Below are positions 32,959 to 35,876 of a stretch of DNA of 35,876 nt, one piece after another (the first letter of the stretch is position 1; each line of letters begins with the position of its first letter). A program made the position numbers and the translations under genes. The stretch is from positions 1-35,876 of the forward strand of contig NZ_AUJI01000045.1 in the NCBI RefSeq assembly GCF_000424145.1, written 5' to 3'. The notes beneath the pieces are model-generated. The model saw only the letters and a program-made list of their open reading frames with translations, searched no databases and had not been told where the DNA came from. This stretch comes from Butyrivibrio sp. AC2005 (GTDB taxonomy: Bacteria; Bacillota; Clostridia; Lachnospirales; Lachnospiraceae).

Positions 32959-33984
32959 TTATTGATTCATCATAAGTATGTCATAGTATTCATCATATAA
33001 TCCCAGACAGGCATCCATTCCTGCATTAGTTGAAAGTGCTTTTTCAAGAACGGTCTGCCATGAACCATATTTAGCATAAAGTGAATCTGCCGTAGGTCCT
33101 TCCTCATTGCCATATGCTTCCAAATTACTCTTCTTTACGGACGCAAGTTTTTCAGGATCATTATTATAGCTTTCGAGCCTTATCTCGTTACGACGTCTGC
33201 TGACTGTACGGGCAATAGTTTCAATGTCTTTTCCTTCACCGAGAAGCTGTTCAATCAGGCGATACAATTGTTCATTATTTTTATGATACTCTTCACGTTC
33301 TTTCCTTGCCTGAGCAACTGCTGCAGGATCAGTCCAGTCCAGAGCATTAACATATTCCTTAAGACGTGCGGATTCCGGATTGGGTGAAAAGCCATAAACT
33401 GCATCTGGATTTACAATTGCATCCTTAAGAACCTTATAATTTTCTGCAGGATTATGAACATAGCGAAAAGCCGGGTACTTAGTAAGCATAACAATGGCTT
33501 CCGCATTGCCTGTCATATCAAGATCAATGTGTTCAGCACGTACAGAAGATGAAATCTTCTTCCACTCACCATTCGAATATCGATACGCATTTAATCTGCT
33601 GTCTGCTTTTATCTCAGGTGACCAGAGTGATACATATAGGCTTTTTCCGGCTGTGCCCCCAGGTAGCTTAATCTTAACAACAGCCACAGCTTCCTCAGCC
33701 TGTCCGGTTGCATAGCTCATTGCTGACTGCTCATAGTTTCCGGCATAGTCCAGCATTGCAGTCCAGCCTGTAGTCTTGCCATCTACAACGACATCATTTA
33801 CGCCGCTTGCAACGGGAATGACATGTTTTAACTTCGAAGCAATTACTACCGCATTGTTATTGTATTCCGGATTGGTTTTAGCCTGTAAAGGAATAGTAAA
33901 CAAATTGAAAAGAAGTACAACACCCATAACTACAGTGCATAAACCACCGCATACCTTTTTAGTCGTCTTTTTTATTCCGAACAT
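32959..33984 (-). CDS. Secreted protein of unknown function (341 aa)
   Basis: An exported protein: the N-terminus MFGIKKTTKKVCGGL leads into a hydrophobic core (TVVMGVVLLFNLFTIPL) with a probable cleavage at LQAKTN. I chose ATG 33984 because AGGAGG lies 11 bases upstream; the longer frame's GTG lies inside that site. Residues 30-175 look beta-rich (WTAMLDYAGNYEQSAMSYAT; AVVKIKLPGGTAGKSLYVSL; SVRAEHIDLDMTGNAEAIVM). Residues 195-341 are helical and charged, with a KNNEQLYRLIEQLLGEGKDI heptad-like stretch and an end rich in Tyr and Asp. No catalytic or anchoring motif was recognised. It is a single gene ending at the perfect palindrome. Confidence 0.75.
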   Translation of the reverse strand: MFGIKKTTKKVCGGLCTVVMGVVLLFNLFTIPLQAKTNPEYNNNAVVIASKLKHVIPVASGVNDVVVDGKTTGWTAMLDYAGNYEQSAMSYATGQAEEAVAVVKIKLPGGTAGKSLYVSLWSPEIKADSRLNAYRYSNGEWKKISSSVRAEHIDLDMTGNAEAIVMLTKYPAFRYVHNPAENYKVLKDAIVNPDAVYGFSPNPESARLKEYVNALDWTDPAAVAQARKEREEYHKNNEQLYRLIEQLLGEGKDIETIARTVSRRRNEIRLESYNNDPEKLASVKKSNLEAYGNEEGPTADSLYAKYGSWQTVLEKALSTNAGMDACLGLYDEYYDILMMNQ

Positions 33985-34042
33985 TACTATTGTCACCTCC
34001 TATTGAAAAACCAACAAATTCACCTGATGTATATCGCATACA

Positions 34043-35680
34043 TCATATTTCCAATTTCACTATCCTTACTACGGAATCATTTTTATACTTATATGGACTG
34101 TCCCAATAATACTTCGTGGTTATCATGAACATATCGCCTTTCCCATTGAACCAATAGCCCATAATCATTCCTTGTATATTAGCAAAATATACAGGCTTCA
34201 AATCCATATTTAATATATATACTGTTTTAGGAGAAATCACAGCTATATAGTCTTCTCCTTTAGCACCTGTAATCCTGATGCAAGATGATATCTTTTCTTT
34301 GAGCTTGAGATGAAGCGTCTCTATTGGAGTAACCTGTTTCTTATTAAGATCTACACAATAACCACCAACAATAATCTGACGTTTTTCCTTTATATAGCAA
34401 TACCCACCGATAACACGATAAAAATCAAAATCCACCGGGACCAGCTCTGTATCCCGGAGCTTCATATCCGTGTCAAAGAAATCTACCCTGACAAACTTTT
34501 TAGGAGACTTTTCATCCCATATAGTCTGTTCTCCTATTCTTAAAAGAAATCCATCTTCAGCATAAAGCTTTAAATGATTTTCGAAGTATTGGATATGTTC
34601 ATCTGCCAGAGAGTGATGGTTAGGAAAAATCTTATCATTAACGCGCTCTATATGGTTATAATTCCCGGCTTTTTCCACGTACTCAACTCCATGCTCATCA
34701 TACATAGCTTTACCTTTTGGAGTTTGGATTCTCAGCGAATCACCGACCATATACATATCAAACTCAAGTGGTTTCTTATCTTTCTCCGGAATAAGGATTT
34801 TTTCTCTGTATGGCCTGCATGCCTCTTTACCTTTCGCAATCACATCAACAAAGTCTGTCCATCGGTAAACGCAAAATCTCTCGCCCCAGTGCCTATTGTT
34901 TTCATAAGCAAAACCGACCTTGTAATCCATATCTGAAATCGCATCCAGATCATAATCAATATCATGATCAGCCTCAAGTCGGGGTTGATCTCCCTGAATC
35001 AGCTGATAAGATCTGCAATGTCCCAGATTAATCTCTCCTTCGGAATCCGGCTGCAAAAGAGTAATAATTCCGTTATATACATCGTTGTAGCAATATGGCA
35101 CACCTTCAACTTCCTGTATTACAGAAGGTTCCTTTTTTATTCCCATACCGGCCTTTTCAGCCTTTTTTTCAAATTCCAATTCTTTAATGGCTGCAGCCCT
35201 GTCGGGAATAACTTCCTGCCCATCCAGAGCATCATACATCTGCTTATCTAAATAAAGAGGGAGGCTACATAAAGCGGCAGCCCTGTCAATTGCTTCAGGT
35301 GCAAATATTTCCTTAGTAATCAGATATCTGAATGCTTTTGCAGTTTCATCATCAAATTGGAGCGCCTTAACCAGTATGGGAATATTTTTCTTAAAAACAG
35401 TATTATTAGACACCTGATAATACGCCTTCTTTACCCCTTCAAGATAAAGGGACATTTCAAAAACATCATCATCAAAATAATTAACACAGATAGCCGGTTC
35501 TTTTAGCTGCGCAGACAGATCCTTTGCTATTTTCATCATCGCCTTAAACTTGTAGTCAGGCTTTGCTTCCAAAATAGTATCCCAGCCTTCTGCAATATTA
35601 ATGACGCAATAATCCTTTTTTAGCGCAAAGTCACTTTTGTTGGGATTATATATATGCGCATTACAGAATGTAGTTCCCAT
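34043..35680 (-). CDS. Large cytoplasmic protein of unknown function (545 aa)
   Basis: No signal peptide or membrane segment is seen. ATG 35680 is chosen because GGGAGG lies eight bases upstream; a TTG at 35716 would place that site inside the gene. The N-terminal 150 residues mix strands and helices (MGTTFCNAHIYNPNKSDFAL; YCVINIAEGWDTILEAKPDY). The middle has YCYNDVYNGIITLLQPDSEG and RHWGERFCVYRWTDFVDVIA. The C-terminal 200 residues are strand-rich with repeated phrases such as FYRVIGGYCYIKEKRQIIVG and SPKTVYILNMDLKPVYFANI, suggesting beta-propeller-like blades. I do not recognise a family. It is 58 bases upstream of the secreted-protein gene and may share its transcript. Confidence 0.72.
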   Translation of the reverse strand: MGTTFCNAHIYNPNKSDFALKKDYCVINIAEGWDTILEAKPDYKFKAMMKIAKDLSAQLKEPAICVNYFDDDVFEMSLYLEGVKKAYYQVSNNTVFKKNIPILVKALQFDDETAKAFRYLITKEIFAPEAIDRAAALCSLPLYLDKQMYDALDGQEVIPDRAAAIKELEFEKKAEKAGMGIKKEPSVIQEVEGVPYCYNDVYNGIITLLQPDSEGEINLGHCRSYQLIQGDQPRLEADHDIDYDLDAISDMDYKVGFAYENNRHWGERFCVYRWTDFVDVIAKGKEACRPYREKILIPEKDKKPLEFDMYMVGDSLRIQTPKGKAMYDEHGVEYVEKAGNYNHIERVNDKIFPNHHSLADEHIQYFENHLKLYAEDGFLLRIGEQTIWDEKSPKKFVRVDFFDTDMKLRDTELVPVDFDFYRVIGGYCYIKEKRQIIVGGYCVDLNKKQVTPIETLHLKLKEKISSCIRITGAKGEDYIAVISPKTVYILNMDLKPVYFANIQGMIMGYWFNGKGDMFMITTKYYWDSPYKYKNDSVVRIVKLEI

Positions 35681-35828
35681 TAAAAAATCCTCCCGATTAG
35701 TACTCTCTTTTGCCAAAGTAATTTGTGTTTCATGTAATAATTAGAGTTTAACAGATTTTGTACATTTGGTAAATTTGCACAAATATAATATCCTCCTCTT
35801 CCCGATAAAACATATCATTATCAAAAAA

Positions 35829-35876
35829 AGGAGGTATTTGATAACCACGACAGTAGTCAGTTTGAAATGTCAAGCT
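35829..35876 (+). CDS. Possible start of a rightward gene at the window edge
   Basis: AGGAGG at 35829-35834, preceded by A-rich sequence and a TATAAT at about 35786, looks like a strong ribosome binding site pointing off the right end. TTG at 35838 opens a frame MITTTVVSLKCQA that continues to the edge, but the three-base spacing is short, so the true start is uncertain. Nothing can be said of the product. Confidence 0.3.

Overview
The window reads as a chromosomal stretch of a low-GC, Gram-positive, anaerobic gut or rumen Firmicute, most likely a Lachnospiraceae member such as Butyrivibrio or a relative. Support comes from the gene families present: a YesM/YesN two-component pair beside an LplA/LplB/YtcP-type sugar ABC transporter, an EFR1-type flavodoxin/ferredoxin protein, DUF1284, DUF3795, SEC-C and cupin DUF985 proteins, strong AGGAGG-like ribosome binding sites, and frequent TTG/GTG starts. 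The genus is inference. No rRNA, tRNA or CRISPR array was seen.

Layout. (1) 1-1700 is a scarred edge: the 5' end of an ISL3-family transposase running off the left side, a 3' gene fragment, a truncated IS200/IS605 TnpA, two hairpins, and a truncated JAB-domain gene with a small partner. (2) 1780-10509 is a complete glycan-uptake locus. On the minus strand it has a lipoprotein binding protein, two CUT1 permeases and a GH31 glycosidase. Divergently, on the plus strand, it has a YesN-type response regulator and a YesM-type sensor kinase. There is no local ATPase gene. (3) 10642-14498 holds, on the minus strand, an APH-fold phosphotransferase, a calcineurin-like phosphoesterase, a HAD hydrolase and a cytoplasmic beta-propeller protein. 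(4) 14878-24302 is a mixed region in which intact genes (EFR1, GH114-like secreted protein, two GNATs, SEC-C protein, cupin, DUF3795) alternate with clearly broken ones. The broken ones are an ABC ATPase with an in-frame TAG, a GNAT tail, an HD-domain tail, a zinc-ribbon piece, an MFS tail, a DUF1284 gene with an in-frame TGA, a GNAT with a one-base frameshift, and an AAA15-type ATPase without a start codon.

(5) 24419-32698 is the most unusual part: six minus-strand genes with gaps of 0-47 bp. In transcription order they are an ECF-S-like/MATE/GHKL-like three-part fusion, a plain MATE protein, a 213-residue unassigned protein, a MATE/GHKL-like fusion, a HAD-IB phosphatase and an FGGY sugar kinase. 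A palindromic GGGGACGG-type repeat lies upstream of this operon and a related copy lies inside it. (6) 32959-35680 has two large minus-strand genes without a recognised family, one secreted and one cytoplasmic. A strong Shine-Dalgarno points rightward off the window end.

How the parts work together. Region 2 is a sensing-uptake-hydrolysis circuit: YesM/YesN probably responds to an extracellular sugar and activates the binding protein/permease/GH31 operon, while the ATPase is presumably supplied from elsewhere. Region 5 looks like one co-transcribed transport-and-phosphorylation module. The GHKL-like tails on two of its MATE proteins suggest nucleotide-linked or protein-protein control of export, but its substrate cannot be read from sequence.
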